Assembly (NCBI GenBank): GCA_043804925.1 | Contig: JAZDIP010000106.1 | Span: 1-64,000 of the forward strand | Length of the DNA stretch: 64,000 nt | Source: ChocPot-Mid sp043804925 | GTDB lineage: Bacteria > Bacteroidota > Ignavibacteria > Kapaibacteriales > UBA2268 | Direction: 5' to 3' | In this document: positions 27,127-36,687 of the stretch, piece after piece | How positions within the stretch are numbered: the stretch's first letter is position 1 | Layout: every line of letters starts with the position of its first letter | Program-made: the position numbers and the translations under genes | The notes under the pieces: generated by a model | The model's database searches: none | Seen by the model: only the letters and a program-made list of their open reading frames with translations | What the model was told of the DNA's origin: nothing

Positions 27127-30100
27127 CTTAATAAACGGCATCGTATAAGTCTTCATACCGCTTGTGATTCGAATGTAATATGCTCCCGATGTCAGTGATG
27201 ATACTTCAAAAGATACATTTTCCGCATTGCTATCAAATGACATTCTTTCATATCCGAGATTATCCAAAATTGTAATCGTACTATTGAAAATATTTGCCTG
27301 TTTAAATGAAATATTAATTATACTTCCGACTGGATTCGGATATAAAGATATAATCTTTTCTGCATCCTCATCAACCGAACTGCCGAAGGAATAATATAAC
27401 ATTATATCAACGTATGATGGTTCACTTTGAGTTAATGTAATTGTTCTTTCTGCATTAATATCAGCCAAACCGACTTTTTCTGCGGCTATTTTCCATTGGT
27501 TCAATCCTAAATTGGATAAAGAATAATATCCATTTTGAGAATCGTAAGTATATGTATATTTACAAATTTTGCCTGCCTGGTCGGAAGCAAATACAGTAAC
27601 ACCAAGAGGTAACATTTGTGTATATGAAACACTCATCATATTAAAAATAATCATTTCCACAGTACCGCTAATTTTCCCGGCACCACTGGTAGGAGTGACT
27701 TTTTCAGTTTTAATATATATATCTTCTATCAAACCGCCGGAAGCTTCAATAATATTAGTTTTACGCCATGAATAAACAGGTTCAGCTTCTTCTGAATAAT
27801 ATGCAGGATAATAATTCAAATCTGCAGGATATGCCCTGACAATATAATTACTACTAATCGGTACAACAAGATTATAATTTCCATCTGTTGCTACAGTCGA
27901 ATTTACATAATCAACAGAATATTTCAATGCATCCGAACCTTCGGCTTCTTCAATTTTGTATGCAACAACAACAGCAGGAATTGGCAAGGCACTTTCGTCT
28001 AATATTGCCCCCTCTATATTAACGGTACTTTTTGGCAGTTGTTCCAATTCAAAATCAAAGTCATTTTTGTTGATGTTTTTCATTAGAGGTGCTTCGGCAA
28101 AATCATATAAAGAAGGATAGAACTGTGCAGAGTATTGACCATCTTTTACTGCGAATGCCCTGAAAGCAGTATCTTTTCCTATCTCGAAAGAGAAATTACC
28201 ATCTGCATCCGTAAATACCGTCCTGATTTCACCTGTTTCCAAAATGAAATGGACACTTGCATCTTCTATTGTAGCAGAATTGTCATTTGTAACCACACCA
28301 CTGATTTTATATTTAATGATTTTATCAGTAACCATTGCCGTAATATCCAAAGTATCTCCTGCAGTTAATGAAAGCTTCTCGGCATCGGCAAAATCAGTTT
28401 TGTTATTGTACCAGCAATCCTGAAATAATTCTCCCATTAGGTGCAAATAATAATCTCCGCCCGGGACTGCAAACAGAGCTTTAGCTTCGGCATCAGTTGA
28501 CAAAGTAAATGTCGAACTGAAATCCGTGGGGTATAAGTTTAAGGTTGCATCAGGATAAATTACTGAACCTTGCTTAACCAGAACCGATAAATACGCAGTA
28601 CCGGAACCTTCCAAGACATCTATTTTCCATGACTGCTGTATATTAACAGCCGGATTATTTTTTAAGTATGCTTCCAGTGTTACTGAAAAAGTCCCTGAAC
28701 TTTCGGGAGTCCAATTTATCAATCCCGATGATTTGCCAACTATCATACCAACAGGTGCTTCTGCTAATTCGAACAATACAGTATCTATGCTATTTGTGAT
28801 GGCTTCTGCATCATAAGAATAAAGTTGTCCAACATTTGCTTTGGTTGTTGGAGTTGATTTAAAGCTGATTGTAGGATTAGTGTGTGAATGTCTATCAAGA
28901 TATATCGCAACTACTTTTGTCCTATCTATTTCATTCACATAAACATCGTCGGAAGTATAATACTGATATCCGATTTTATCAACCTTTATTGTATAATGGT
29001 CGGATGCTATATCACGAAAACTAAAACCGCCGTGTTGGTTCGTCGTTTGTATTGAAACAATTGCATTTTTACTATTTAAAAGATAAACAACCGCTCCCTG
29101 AATACTTTCATCTGCCTGAGTCTTTTCATTTTTCAAATCAATAACATTATTATTAATAAAAACTCCACCGTAAATATTGTACTCACCGTCAGGATATGTT
29201 GTTGCTCTCACAACCATCAGATGATTAATAAACTCAGTGTTCTCATCAACATTAATTAATGTTGCATCAAACCAATGCGGTACAACTTCTTCAGTTATAT
29301 GATAGAAACCGGATGTATAGTTACCATAAGGAATGGCTCTAACGATATATTTCCCGGATTCAAGATTCCTGAAAGTAAAATTCCCATTATCATCGCTTTC
29401 AATAGTTCTTACACCGGATGTTTCCTGATGCTTGTATAGAATTAGCATTGCCTTAACTCCGGTACCCATATTATCCCTGACCTTTCCGTTTATAGCATTT
29501 AATGATACCGGATATTCTTTGAGTACAAAATTAAGATTTTCGATATCTTCATTTTCAATAACTAAATATTCTGATTCAAGATAATCGTATGAATTATTAT
29601 AATACATTGGAATAAATTTTTTGGGATTATAATCATCATAAGCGATTATTTTATAATGATAACGATTATTTAATTCAATCGAATAAAAACCATCATTTGC
29701 AGTTGAAACCGTATAAATGTTATTAATTTTATTCAAATATAGTTCAATAACTTCAACAGTACCAGGATACACAGGATAACCTGTGCTTTCTTCACTTATA
29801 TAACCACTGACAGTATGAAGTTCATATGTTTCAACATCAATTTCGATATTTTGAGTTTGTCCGCAAGCTATCTCAACTATATTTGCGTCAAATTCGAAAT
29901 CCTGATTGGCATACCATTCAGAAATTAAGTTATCTCCTGATACATAAACTACATAAGCCCCTTCAAGAACTTCAATACTAAAATATCCTGTTTCATCAGT
30001 TGTCGCATAATAATAAACAGTTGTATCTATTGGAAACAAAGATTTAACTGTGATATTTGCACCGGAAACAGGTTCATCATTTTGATTATTAACATAACCG

Positions 30101-30786
30101 TTTAAATATGTAAGCTGTTCACAACTTCTAACAAGAATCTCCCAGTTTTGAGTTTCCTGTACAATAGGATAATCAACATGCCGGGCAATTACAGTTACGT
30201 TATATAATCCTATATTTGCCGGTGTCCATGTAAGTGTCCCGCTGCTTGCTTCGATTGACATACCCGGGACAGAAGGTTCCATTAATGAAAAAGTAACTGA
30301 ACCTGCATCTGAGGCAACAGCATCAACGTCATAGCTGTATAATGCGGAAACTATACCATTTAATTCTGTTTCACCGGGAGTGGTTGTAAAAGTTATCGTC
30401 GGTCCTGCGAGAAAATGCATGTATTCCGAAGCAGGTCCCTCTCCTATTATATTTTGCCCGGTAACGTAAACAGAATAATTATCAACAACTGTAAATGTGT
30501 GAGAATAACTGTAAACAGTCATTTCGTCACCATCACGAGTTATGGTACTGCTCAAAGAAAAATCTCCGGTGTCTTCGGTATTTCCGGTAGCAAGATAGAT
30601 ATTAAACTTGTCGGTCAAAGCGAAGTCAGAATCATTTTGCCATGTAAGAAGAAGAACATAGTTACTGCCATCATAGTTGATAACAGTATTCAGGTTTATT
30701 GGTGCCGTTGGCAATTGCGACCACAAATTAGCTGAACAAAAAAATGCACTCAAGAAAACAATTCCTAAAAGTAAATTCTTAGCCAT
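27118..30786 (-). CDS. Giant T9SS surface protein with Ig-like and carboxypeptidase-regulatory-like domains
   Basis: 1222 residues. Signal peptide 1-24, a fibronectin-III-like domain (about 26-125), an Ig/cadherin-like He_PIG domain ending ASSGTLTWTPANIG (about 127-215), then several carboxypeptidase-regulatory-like domains (VNNQNDEPVSGANITVKS; SGYISEESTGYPVYPG; VRDNMGTGVKAMLILYK), a second He_PIG domain (KSSGLINWTPESSG), further regulatory-like domains, and a C-terminal T9SS sorting domain (ISLYPNPVGSIINISF ... SGAYYIRI). No catalytic domain is visible. It is expected to be a surface adhesin or structural protein. SD AAGGAG fixes the start. Confidence 0.85.
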   Translation of the reverse strand: MAKNLLLGIVFLSAFFCSANLWSQLPTAPINLNTVINYDGSNYVLLLTWQNDSDFALTDKFNIYLATGNTEDTGDFSLSSTITRDGDEMTVYSYSHTFTVVDNYSVYVTGQNIIGEGPASEYMHFLAGPTITFTTTPGETELNGIVSALYSYDVDAVASDAGSVTFSLMEPSVPGMSIEASSGTLTWTPANIGLYNVTVIARHVDYPIVQETQNWEILVRSCEQLTYLNGYVNNQNDEPVSGANITVKSLFPIDTTVYYYATTDETGYFSIEVLEGAYVVYVSGDNLISEWYANQDFEFDANIVEIACGQTQNIEIDVETYELHTVSGYISEESTGYPVYPGTVEVIELYLNKINNIYTVSTANDGFYSIELNNRYHYKIIAYDDYNPKKFIPMYYNNSYDYLESEYLVIENEDIENLNFVLKEYPVSLNAINGKVRDNMGTGVKAMLILYKHQETSGVRTIESDDNGNFTFRNLESGKYIVRAIPYGNYTSGFYHITEEVVPHWFDATLINVDENTEFINHLMVVRATTYPDGEYNIYGGVFINNNVIDLKNEKTQADESIQGAVVYLLNSKNAIVSIQTTNQHGGFSFRDIASDHYTIKVDKIGYQYYTSDDVYVNEIDRTKVVAIYLDRHSHTNPTISFKSTPTTKANVGQLYSYDAEAITNSIDTVLFELAEAPVGMIVGKSSGLINWTPESSGTFSVTLEAYLKNNPAVNIQQSWKIDVLEGSGTAYLSVLVKQGSVIYPDATLNLYPTDFSSTFTLSTDAEAKALFAVPGGDYYLHLMGELFQDCWYNNKTDFADAEKLSLTAGDTLDITAMVTDKIIKYKISGVVTNDNSATIEDASVHFILETGEIRTVFTDADGNFSFEIGKDTAFRAFAVKDGQYSAQFYPSLYDFAEAPLMKNINKNDFDFELEQLPKSTVNIEGAILDESALPIPAVVVAYKIEEAEGSDALKYSVDYVNSTVATDGNYNLVVPISSNYIVRAYPADLNYYPAYYSEEAEPVYSWRKTNIIEASGGLIEDIYIKTEKVTPTSGAGKISGTVEMIIFNMMSVSYTQMLPLGVTVFASDQAGKICKYTYTYDSQNGYYSLSNLGLNQWKIAAEKVGLADINAERTITLTQSEPSYVDIMLYYSFGSSVDEDAEKIISLYPNPVGSIINISFKQANIFNSTITILDNLGYERMSFDSNAENVSFEVSSLTSGAYYIRITSGMKTYTMPFIKVR

Positions 30787-31078
30787 TTTTAAACTCCTTA
30801 ATTTATATTATTCAAATTATTAGCAAATAGATTATCCGAACAATAACTAATTTAATGAAGTTTTTCCATTTAAAAAAGTTTCCTTTAGTTTTTGTATTAT
30901 TTTTTATAATTTATTGTTTAAAAAGAAAAATAATTTTAACAATTCATTTTAAATAAGCTATATACTGAAAAGATATTCGTTTTGTCAATTTTTAATATTT
31001 CTAAAATCATTTTATTTATTAAATTTTAATTTTTTAATTTGTTTTTTAAAATTATGAAAAATATTAAAAATTTTTACT

Positions 31079-32200
31079 ATGAACGTAAACGGACATCATT
31101 ACAGGACAATTTGGGAAGAAGACAATAATCAACTTGAGCTTCGCATTATTGACCAGAGACTACTACCTCACAAATTTGAAACGGTTTTGCTATCAAATCC
31201 CGAAATGTTTATTACTGCAATTAAAGATATGTGGGTAAGAGGTGCTCCCCTTATTGGTGTAACAGCTGCTTACGCTATGTATCAGGCATCTATTGAAACT
31301 CCAAATGTTAAGGACTTCAGAAATTATATTCTTGGGTTTGCACAAAAACTAAAAAACGCAAGACCAACTGCTGTTAATCTCGAATGGGCAGTTAACATAC
31401 AAATGAATATCATTGAAAAACACATAGACACCGATGAATGCAGTAAACAGTTATTAATCTCAGCAAGAAAAATCGCTGAAGATGATGTTCATAATTGCAG
31501 GAAAATTGGGGAATTTGGTTTTCAAATAATCAAAGAAATTGCAGACAAAAAAGCTAAGAGTGAAGAAGACAAAACAGTCAATATTCTTACTCATTGCAAT
31601 GCCGGATGGCTGGCAACGGTTGATTGGGGAACAGCAACAGCTCCAATCTATTTTGCTCACAAAGAAGGAATTAAAATTCATGTTTGGGTGGACGAAACAC
31701 GACCGAGAAATCAGGGGGCTAAGCTTACATCATGGGAGTTAAACAACGAAGGAATTCCAAATACCATTATTGTTGATAATGCCGGCGGGCACCTTATGCA
31801 GAAGGGTCTTGTTGACTTGGTCATTGTAGGTAGTGACCGAACAACTTTTACAGGAGATGTTGCAAATAAAATTGGTACTTATCTAAAGGCACTTGCAGCA
31901 AAAGATAATAATGTTCCTTTTTATGTGGCATTACCTTCTTCAACGATTGATTTTGAAATCGAGAATGGTATAAACGAAATATTAATAGAGGAGAGAAATC
32001 CTGATGAAGTTCTTTTTATTGACGGTTTGTGTGATGGAGAAATTAAGAATGTTTTAATTCCACCCGTTGACAGCAAAGCTTCGAACTTTGCTTTTGACAT
32101 AACACCGGCACGTCTCGTTACAGGTTTGATTACCGAAAGAGGAATTTGCAAAGCAGACAAAAAGAGTATCCTGAATTTATTTCCTGAAAGAAAAAAATGA
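31079..32200 (+). CDS. mtnA: S-methyl-5-thioribose-1-phosphate isomerase
   Basis: 373 residues, an eIF2B-alpha-like sugar isomerase of normal length. It opens methylthioribose-1-phosphate (or 5-deoxyribose-1-phosphate) to the ribulose form. Motifs: RGAPLIGVTAAYA at 54-66, the catalytic Cys173 in ILTHCNAG, Asp253 in VIVGSDRTT, and NKIGTYLKALAAKDNNVPFYVA. The stop codon overlaps the next ATG by 4 bp, so the aldolase-like gene is coupled to it. No SAM riboswitch is recognisable in the 290-bp AT-rich leader. Confidence 0.95.
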   Translation: MNVNGHHYRTIWEEDNNQLELRIIDQRLLPHKFETVLLSNPEMFITAIKDMWVRGAPLIGVTAAYAMYQASIETPNVKDFRNYILGFAQKLKNARPTAVNLEWAVNIQMNIIEKHIDTDECSKQLLISARKIAEDDVHNCRKIGEFGFQIIKEIADKKAKSEEDKTVNILTHCNAGWLATVDWGTATAPIYFAHKEGIKIHVWVDETRPRNQGAKLTSWELNNEGIPNTIIVDNAGGHLMQKGLVDLVIVGSDRTTFTGDVANKIGTYLKALAAKDNNVPFYVALPSSTIDFEIENGINEILIEERNPDEVLFIDGLCDGEIKNVLIPPVDSKASNFAFDITPARLVTGLITERGICKADKKSILNLFPERKK

Positions 32201-32886
32201 GCAGAAATAAAAATAGTAATCCTGTTCCTGAAGAAGTCAGTCATCCTGAGCTTGTCGATGGATGTAATCCCGCCGAAGGATATACAAAATTCAGTTGCCA
32301 TTTCATTGAAAGAGATTGCATTGATAATGCGGAAATTGAAGAATTGATTTATTGGAGGAAAAAGCTCCATGTTCATGGTTTTATCGGCATGGGAAAAGAT
32401 AATATATCATTTGGGAATATTAGTAAAAGAATAAGTGAACGGGAATTCATCATAAGCGGTACCAATACTGGAAAACCAAGAATTACGAATAAGGAACATT
32501 ATTCTAAAGTTAGGGGCTGGAATATCTTAGAAAATTTTGTTGCATGTACGGGTTTAATTCCTGCTTCTTCTGAAACATTATCTCATGCGGCTATCTACGA
32601 AAAACTGGATTTTATTAATGCCGTAATTCATTTACACGACAATTTAATATGGGAAAAATACCGTCATTTACTTCCTACAACAGCCGATAATGCAGCTTAT
32701 GGCACTGTCAAAATAGCGATTGAAATCAAAAAAATATTGTCAAACGAAACAGCATCGAAAAAAGGAATAATTATTCTTGGAGGCCATCGTGATGGAATTC
32801 TTGTGTTTGGACAATCTCTCGAAGAAGCATATAATATTCTCACATCTATTTTTAATGATAACAAATTATTGCGGAAAAGTATATGA
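32197..32886 (+). CDS. Class II aldolase/adducin-family protein (MtnB-like or deoxyribulose-phosphate aldolase)
   Basis: 229 residues. The aldolase core starts about residue 48 (YWRKKLHVHGFIGMGKDNIS then FGNIS), with a phosphate-binding serine/glutamate part (SSETLSHAAIYE), zinc-binding histidines VIHLHDN and later GGHRDG. Placed behind mtnA it should act on methylthioribulose-1-phosphate (MtnB dehydratase) or cleave 5-deoxyribulose-1-phosphate; the sequence does not decide. The first 45 residues are not part of the fold, and residues about 15-23 are encoded by a dispersed repeat element (32240-32264). Confidence 0.8.
   Translation: MSRNKNSNPVPEEVSHPELVDGCNPAEGYTKFSCHFIERDCIDNAEIEELIYWRKKLHVHGFIGMGKDNISFGNISKRISEREFIISGTNTGKPRITNKEHYSKVRGWNILENFVACTGLIPASSETLSHAAIYEKLDFINAVIHLHDNLIWEKYRHLLPTTADNAAYGTVKIAIEIKKILSNETASKKGIIILGGHRDGILVFGQSLEEAYNILTSIFNDNKLLRKSI
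32240..32264. repeat. Copy of the dispersed CATCCTGAGCTTGTCGAAGGATG element inside a gene
   Basis: GTCATCCTGAGCTTGTCGA then TGGATG: it matches the spacer copy at 43157-43181 except for one base. It lies in frame within the N-terminal extension of the class II aldolase gene and encodes about SHPELVDG. Confidence 0.8.
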
Positions 32887-33638
32887 AAAAAATTAAGATT
32901 AAAATTAAAGGAATAGACAGAGACTTAGCGGCACAACTTGATGTTCCTGATTCAATGGAATTCGAATCAACAGCCATATTTGCACATTGCTTTACCTGTA
33001 CAAAGGATTTAAAATCAATAACCAATATAAGTGAAGGATTAAACTCAGGAAGGATTGCAGTTTTAAGGTTCGATTTCACAGGACTGGGAGGTAGTACAGG
33101 CGATTTTTCAAAATCAAGTTTCGCAACTAATATTGAGGATTTAATCCATGCATCAAAATTTCTTGAGGAAAACTACCAAGCAACGGAACTGCTAATCGGT
33201 CATTCCCTTGGTGGTGCGGCAGTAATTCAAGTAGCAGATAAAATTTCTTCAGTAAAAGCTGTAGCAACTATTGCGGCTCCGTATTATCCTGAACATCTGG
33301 AAAATATTATAAATATATCTAAAAGAAAATCCAAAGGAAACGAAAAAGTTAAGGTCACTATAGCAGGAAGACAATTCGAAATTTCAAATGAATTTTATCA
33401 TGATTTGGATGAAAAAACAATGAAGCAAAAAATACAAAATTTAAACAAACCGCTTTGTATTTTGCACTCACCTCTCGATGAAATTGTTGGGATAGAGCAT
33501 GCAACAAAAATCTTCGTTACCGCAAAACATCCAAAAAGTTTTATATCGCTGAACAAAGCAGACCACTTATTGCTTAATCCGGATGATTCAAAATATGCAG
33601 GCAGAGTTATTGCAGAATGGGCTTCACTATATATTTGA
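32883..33638 (+). CDS. Alpha/beta hydrolase (YhfA/OsmC-fusion type N-terminal domain)
   Basis: 251 residues, starts in a 4-bp overlap with the aldolase gene. Fold motifs: FAHCFTCTKD (oxyanion region typical of the bifunctional hydrolase/OsmC proteins), VLRFDFTGLGGS, nucleophile elbow IGHSLGG (Ser), acid in HSPLDEIVG (Asp) and KADHLLL (His). It corresponds to the hydrolase half alone; no OsmC domain is attached. Substrate unknown. Operon position suggests a link to sulfur or aldehyde clearance after mtnA, but this is weak. Confidence 0.8.
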   Translation: MKKIKIKIKGIDRDLAAQLDVPDSMEFESTAIFAHCFTCTKDLKSITNISEGLNSGRIAVLRFDFTGLGGSTGDFSKSSFATNIEDLIHASKFLEENYQATELLIGHSLGGAAVIQVADKISSVKAVATIAAPYYPEHLENIINISKRKSKGNEKVKVTIAGRQFEISNEFYHDLDEKTMKQKIQNLNKPLCILHSPLDEIVGIEHATKIFVTAKHPKSFISLNKADHLLLNPDDSKYAGRVIAEWASLYI

Positions 33639-33736
33639 TTAAAAGCTAAATCTCGAAATGAAGAAAACCGCCTTTGACTGATTCTACGGAACTCCCGGTT
33701 CGGCACTTTTTGAACTCTCTCTTATTATAGCAATAT

Positions 33737-34846
33737 TTATTTCAGTTTTCTTGTCATATTATAAAATATTTGTTCGTCTTCGTTAAAATCAAACATTCTT
33801 GGAGATTTATCATTAGGATTTAGTTCTTTTAGGTCAATATACCTGATATCTAAATTATCATAAGTTCGATAATAGAATATACTATTTGTCAAATCTTTAA
33901 AAGTAGACCATTGTGTTGTCTCATCCGCGGATTCTCCGGCACCTTCAGGTTTAGAATCAGTTATCATACCTTTAAATATATCGAAATCATTAGTAATATG
34001 TAAGGCAAGATTCAATGCAGCTTTTGCATTTTTTGGCTTATGAGCGTATTGAGTAAAAAAAACAAGTCTTACAAATCTACTTGGAGGAGAAAAATCTCCC
34101 GGTAATCCGAACATTCCGGAACCATTACCGGTTGTCCCAAAGTCAATTCCACTGAATTTTTTCTCATCTAATTTATTTGGACTTATTCCAATATACTGTC
34201 GTAGGTTAGTTATATGCCATGGGAAATTCGGTGAGTTTGTAAAAACTCCAAGTGGATTATCATATATATTTTTAATTCCATTTTCAACTTCTATGACAAT
34301 ACAACCTCCTTTTTTGTCATAAACAATGTAATGAAATGGTGGAACGAAACCTAATTCGGGTATAAAATCACCATATATGGTCATGTTTTTTATTGCATTT
34401 TTGACCTCTTCTACGTTGGAAAAATTTCCTAGTAGCCAGCTTACTAAGTAAGCATGTCCAATTGATTTGGGAGTATCGTTTTTTTCAACTAATTGGTACT
34501 TGTTGTTTTTTTCAAACCATAAGGCACTGACTGCAAGTCCGGCTTCGTTCATCCCCTCATTTAATGCTTCAAACTGGTTGAATGAATTAACACCAACATA
34601 GCAATATTTTGTTTTCCATTTTAGACTTTCGGTATTATCGGATTTATAACTAATGATTTCATAGTTCCGTGGGATATAAACGATATTAAAGTCTAAATCG
34701 AGACGGAATTCCATGGTTCGTCCAACGATTATACAACCATCTTCTGCAGCTATTCTGAACGACATACAACTCTTAACTTCAACATTGATAATCAACAAAA
34801 GGGCTGATAGTAGCAATAAAACAGATAAGAATTTTTTAGTTTTCAT
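33737..34846 (-). CDS. Exported linear-amide C-N hydrolase (choloylglycine hydrolase / penicillin V acylase family)
   Basis: 369 residues. Signal peptide 1-26, then the Ntn nucleophile Cys27 (VKSCMSFRI) exposed by signal cleavage, and Arg43 in IIVGRTMEF, both required in this family; LNEGMNEAGLAVSALWF and GVFTNSPNFPWH are further family motifs. It hydrolyses an amide (bile salts, penicillin V or acyl-homoserine lactones in relatives) in the periplasm or outside. SD AAAGGGA supports the start. An environmental organism makes bile salts an unlikely substrate; quorum-signal acylase or peptide processing is more plausible. Confidence 0.85.
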   Translation of the reverse strand: MKTKKFLSVLLLLSALLLIINVEVKSCMSFRIAAEDGCIIVGRTMEFRLDLDFNIVYIPRNYEIISYKSDNTESLKWKTKYCYVGVNSFNQFEALNEGMNEAGLAVSALWFEKNNKYQLVEKNDTPKSIGHAYLVSWLLGNFSNVEEVKNAIKNMTIYGDFIPELGFVPPFHYIVYDKKGGCIVIEVENGIKNIYDNPLGVFTNSPNFPWHITNLRQYIGISPNKLDEKKFSGIDFGTTGNGSGMFGLPGDFSPPSRFVRLVFFTQYAHKPKNAKAALNLALHITNDFDIFKGMITDSKPEGAGESADETTQWSTFKDLTNSIFYYRTYDNLDIRYIDLKELNPNDKSPRMFDFNEDEQIFYNMTRKLK

Positions 34847-35058
34847 GATATATCCCTTTATTTTTAAATAAAAATCTTCAAATCAAAATATTAAAATACA
34901 TAATAATATGAAGTTCTTTAGATAATAATATCTTTCATGTTAATTTACAAAATATTCAATAGAAATTAATTTGTAAATTAATAAATTTAAAAAACTCACA
35001 TCCCATATCAATTATGAAATGCAAGATTTTAATAACAATATAACTTTTAATATAATGA

Positions 35059-36264
35059 TTACCTTCCGGTAATAGTTTTATTCCATGTTTTACTGACTGC
35101 TTGCAAGCAACTTGCATCTAATGTAACAGAAAATCTAATTGAAGGATTTATGTCATCTAATGTTCCAATATTTGAAACTTTACTAATATCAACATGACCA
35201 TTTGCTGACCAGGGCCAAAGAGTATATACATTTAAAAATGTTACCCCTGCTTCTGAAATGAAATCTCCTTTCGGATCATCATGTTTACAGTTATGATGGC
35301 CTTCAATTTTAAAAGAAATATCGACTAGATGTATAGTATATATATCCGTCAGGAGCCATCTATATTTTTTTGTAGAAAAACTTTTACATGAGTAATAATT
35401 AGCCCAGTCTTTATCAGTTTTAAGGAGAACACTTGTAGATGTATTTTTTGTTTTTGTTTCCGGTTTATTAAACGACAATATAGCCCATACAGCTCTAGTT
35501 AGATACAATAAGGGATTAGCCTGGATTTTTTCATTATTTTTCTTATTTATTACTCCACCGGTTTGAATGAAGAAATCATTAATAGTCAAACCATCCATTT
35601 CAACAATTTGATAATATAACTCATATAGATCTTTAAAGCTTATATTGTTTTTGCCAATATTAGTGAAGTAAGTATATCTTGTAATACCCGAGTTATCTAA
35701 GGCAATAAGAAACTCATCAAAATTCATTTCTATTTTTTCCAGGAAATGATAAAACTCATATACTTCTTGATTATCCTCGATTACATTATCAACAGAGACT
35801 CTGATTAATTCAATAAATTCCATAAACTCGGAAATAGTCATATTTGATTGTTGGAAAAGTTGAAGAAAAATATGTGCGTTTATACCATATTTATCTAAAA
35901 TATAAATATATTCTTTACCATTAACTCCTTCCTCTTCGACACCATCAATATATGAATCCCACGTTTCCTGAAGAAATGATCTAACATCATTTTCTTTAGC
36001 ATATTCAATTTCTTCAATTTCATCGCTGTATACTTTAAACGATTTATTGACTAATATTGGAATAGGTTCAATCGTTGTTCCAATATTTATGACTGTATCT
36101 ATTGATTGAGACAATAGAATGTCATCATAATACTGACTGGAAATATAGCCATTCCCTACAGTAAGCTGGCGAGGCTGTGATTTACCATTTGTATTATTAT
36201 TTGTAGTGTCTTCATTACACGAAAAGATAAACACTAAAGTGAAAAGAAAATATAAATATTTCAT
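35059..36264 (-). CDS. Lipoprotein of unknown function
   Basis: 401 residues. Lipoprotein signal YLYFLFTLVFIFSC with lipobox cysteine near residue 16, followed by a polar linker (NEDTTNNNTNGKS). The body is rich in Asp, Glu, Tyr and Phe, with no recognisable domain. The C-terminal part mentions paired cysteines (YYSCKSF, HHNCKHD, DASCLQ). SD AAAGGAG fixes the start. Monocistronic. No function proposed. Confidence 0.7.
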   Translation of the reverse strand: MKYLYFLFTLVFIFSCNEDTTNNNTNGKSQPRQLTVGNGYISSQYYDDILLSQSIDTVINIGTTIEPIPILVNKSFKVYSDEIEEIEYAKENDVRSFLQETWDSYIDGVEEEGVNGKEYIYILDKYGINAHIFLQLFQQSNMTISEFMEFIELIRVSVDNVIEDNQEVYEFYHFLEKIEMNFDEFLIALDNSGITRYTYFTNIGKNNISFKDLYELYYQIVEMDGLTINDFFIQTGGVINKKNNEKIQANPLLYLTRAVWAILSFNKPETKTKNTSTSVLLKTDKDWANYYSCKSFSTKKYRWLLTDIYTIHLVDISFKIEGHHNCKHDDPKGDFISEAGVTFLNVYTLWPWSANGHVDISKVSNIGTLDDINPSIRFSVTLDASCLQAVSKTWNKTITGR

Positions 36265-36424
36265 AAAACTCCTTTTTGAAACAATGAAAAAAATTTATTT
36301 ATTTTGTAAATATTCTTATTTGTCATTATTTTGTTTGGCAAATTACAAAATTTATTAAAAAAAATATTATATTTTCTTCAAGTTATGTACTACATACTAT
36401 TTTGACTTAGAATTTTGGATTTGG

Positions 36425-36614
36425 TAACTAAATATAGATTGCTTTTTTTTTTGATAAGTTAGTGGTGCAGTTTTGAACATTTGCATCTTACATTGATATA
36501 TAGCGTTAGGATGTATGCTATACTTTTCAGCAAGTCGCCTACTGATTGATGATTCTCTAAATGTTCCCGTAGAATAATAGTTTTTTCCTAAAACGAATAT
36601 CTCTTTTTTCTCAT
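36425..36614 (-). pseudogene. Broken IS3-type transposase orfA (helix-turn-helix part)
   Basis: From the ATG at 36614 the minus strand reads MRKKRYSF, a TAG stop, then EKTIILREHLENHQSVGDL; after a frameshift it continues RRLAEKYSIHPNAIYQCKMQ then MFKTAP. Together these make the usual IS3-family OrfA head (RRYSxEEKxxILREHLE ... LAEKYGIHPNxIYxWKKQLFExAP). One nonsense codon and one frameshift kill it, and no orfB or inverted repeat is seen next to it. Confidence 0.75.
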
Positions 36615-36687
36615 TATTTGTAAACCTTCAAAATAATTTAAATTAATCATTATTTTTTCCGGTTCTATCTGGTTCATTATAAAACAA

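Noticed and set aside
30787..31078. SAM riboswitch before mtnA
   Set aside because: The leader is nearly pure A/T with no stem pattern of known SAM classes.
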